Positions 4,973-5,611 of a stretch of 5,611 nucleotides of DNA are shown here, piece by piece. The stretch is from Verrucomicrobiota bacterium (lineage in GTDB: Bacteria > Verrucomicrobiota > Verrucomicrobiia > Opitutales > UBA953), in the NCBI GenBank assembly GCA_005798925.1, contig SYID01000072.1, positions 1 to 5,611 on the forward strand. The letters run 5' to 3'. The first letter of the stretch is position 1; every line of letters begins with the position of its first letter. Made by a program: the position numbers and the translations under genes. The notes beneath the pieces were generated by a model. It was not told where the DNA came from. It did not search any database and worked only from the letters and a program-made list of their open reading frames with translations.

Positions 4973-5611
4973 GTGGAATTGTTCGTCATATTGGCCTGCT
5001 GGCTGACCATCGGTCTGTTCGAGCTCTCGGAGATGGCCCTGGTCTCTTCCAACCGGCGCCGTCTCGCCAAGCTGGCCGAGGACGGGGACGCGGGCGCCCG
5101 CAAGGCGCTGGAGCTCCTGGCCAACCCGTCGCGCTTCCTGTCGACCGTGCAGGTCGGGCTCACCTTCGGCAGCATCATCGCGGCGACCTTCGGGGGCGCC
5201 CCGCTCGCCGCCGAGCTGAGGCCTTACCTCGAGGCCAGCGACTGGCGCTGGCTGCATGACAACGCCGACGGCGTCTCGCGGACCGGCGTGTCCTTCGTCA
5301 TCGGATCCCTGACCATCATCTGCGCTGAGATCGTGCCCAAGAAGCTGGGGCTCTCGAATCCGGAGGGGCTGGCCGTCGTCCTCGCCCGCCCGATGGCCCT
5401 AATCGCCACCCTTGCTTCGCCGCTCGTCGGCGCGCTGAGCTTCTGCGCCGACCTCGTCATGCGCCTGTTGGGACGCAAACGCCAGCCCGAGGACACGATG
5501 TCGGAGGACGAGCTTCGGATGATGGTGGACCAGGGCATGGCCTCCGGCGTCCTGCATGCCGCCGAGCATCGCATGGTGCACGGGGCGCTCTCGCTCGATC
5601 TGGTCACGGCC
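4973..5611 (+). CDS. CNNM/CorC (HlyC-type) membrane protein, N-terminal DUF21 domain (3' end outside window)
   Basis: 213 residues of an open frame that runs off the window. It starts at GTG 4973: an in-frame TAG lies at 4961-4963 and no in-frame ATG occurs before residue 21. The protein opens with a membrane segment containing the family block ELSEMALVSSNRRRL (17-31). It continues with FLSTVQVGLTFGSIIAATFGGAPLA (55-79, second membrane segment), a third hydrophobic stretch at about 105-118 ending in AEIVPKK (118-124), then NPEGLAVVLARPM (129-141) and a further hydrophobic region to about 166. The charged segment EDELRMMVDQGMASGVL (178-194) is the usual linker before the paired CBS domains, which must lie downstream along with the CorC/HlyC C-terminal domain. 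Family members are inner-membrane proteins tied to Mg2+/Co2+ export or magnesium homeostasis; the older name 'hemolysin' is misleading. Glu119 is the conserved acidic residue of the E-x-x-P-K motif. The specific ion cannot be told from this part. Confidence 0.93.
   Translation, partial: MELFVILACWLTIGLFELSEMALVSSNRRRLAKLAEDGDAGARKALELLANPSRFLSTVQVGLTFGSIIAATFGGAPLAAELRPYLEASDWRWLHDNADGVSRTGVSFVIGSLTIICAEIVPKKLGLSNPEGLAVVLARPMALIATLASPLVGALSFCADLVMRLLGRKRQPEDTMSEDELRMMVDQGMASGVLHAAEHRMVHGALSLDLVTA

Noticed and set aside
3198..5006. A 602-codon open frame on the plus strand opposite nadB
   Set aside because: It lies antisense to nadB, whose family motifs are unmistakable. Long antisense frames are expected in GC-rich coding DNA, and the translation shows no recognisable domain.
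4844..5257. Minus-strand frame opposite the start of the CNNM/CorC-type gene
   Set aside because: The plus-strand frame from GTG 4973 carries the DUF21 blocks and membrane segments; the minus-strand one shows nothing recognisable.
1..5611. Search for tRNA/rRNA genes, CRISPR repeats, insertion sequences, riboswitches and defence or toxin genes
   Set aside because: No repeat array, transposase, conserved RNA fold or such gene family was seen. The window is almost fully occupied by housekeeping-type genes.

Overview
The window is GC-rich (roughly two-thirds G+C by eye) and gene-dense, holding seven protein-coding genes, two of them cut by the window edges. The best taxonomic clue is the gene at 402-794. 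It reads as a member of the Minf_1886 family, a small uncharacterised family largely restricted to Verrucomicrobia and Planctomycetes. With the GC content and the DciA-type domain next to it, this suggests Verrucomicrobiota, possibly an Opitutia-type lineage. This assignment rests on family recognition and was not confirmed by any search.

Layout. 1-399 (+) is the C-terminal third of a histidinol-phosphate aminotransferase (hisC), followed after 2 bp by the Minf_1886-family gene (402-794, +). Their downstream neighbour, 795-1850 (-), faces them with directly abutting stop codons. It encodes an unusual single polypeptide with an N-terminal HAD-type phosphatase domain and a C-terminal DciA/DUF721 domain, the family of the replicative-helicase loader. 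Divergent from it is a small putative lipoprotein of unknown function (1946-2374, +). This converges on panE, with the two stop codons overlapping in the four bases TTAG. panE (ketopantoate reductase, 2371-3288, -) is the second gene of a translationally coupled pair with nadB (L-aspartate oxidase, 3285-4895, -), the two overlapping in ATGA. A 77-bp divergent intergenic region separates nadB from a GTG-initiated CNNM/CorC-type membrane protein (4973 to window end, +).

How the genes work together. nadB and panE feed the two nucleotide cofactor pathways, NAD (aspartate to iminoaspartate to quinolinate) and CoA (ketopantoate to pantoate), from what looks like one transcript. hisC serves histidine synthesis, with the orphan Minf_1886 gene probably co-transcribed. 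The other genes are a candidate replication/phosphatase fusion protein, an envelope lipoprotein and a divalent-cation transporter-like protein.

Most of the window is ordinary housekeeping. I see no mobile element, CRISPR array, RNA gene or defence system. The observation most worth following is the HAD-DciA fusion. Lesser ones are the tight gene boundaries, a perfect 14-bp dyad across abutting stop codons, and a near-palindrome just upstream of nadB. No gene-free stretch exceeds 100 bases.
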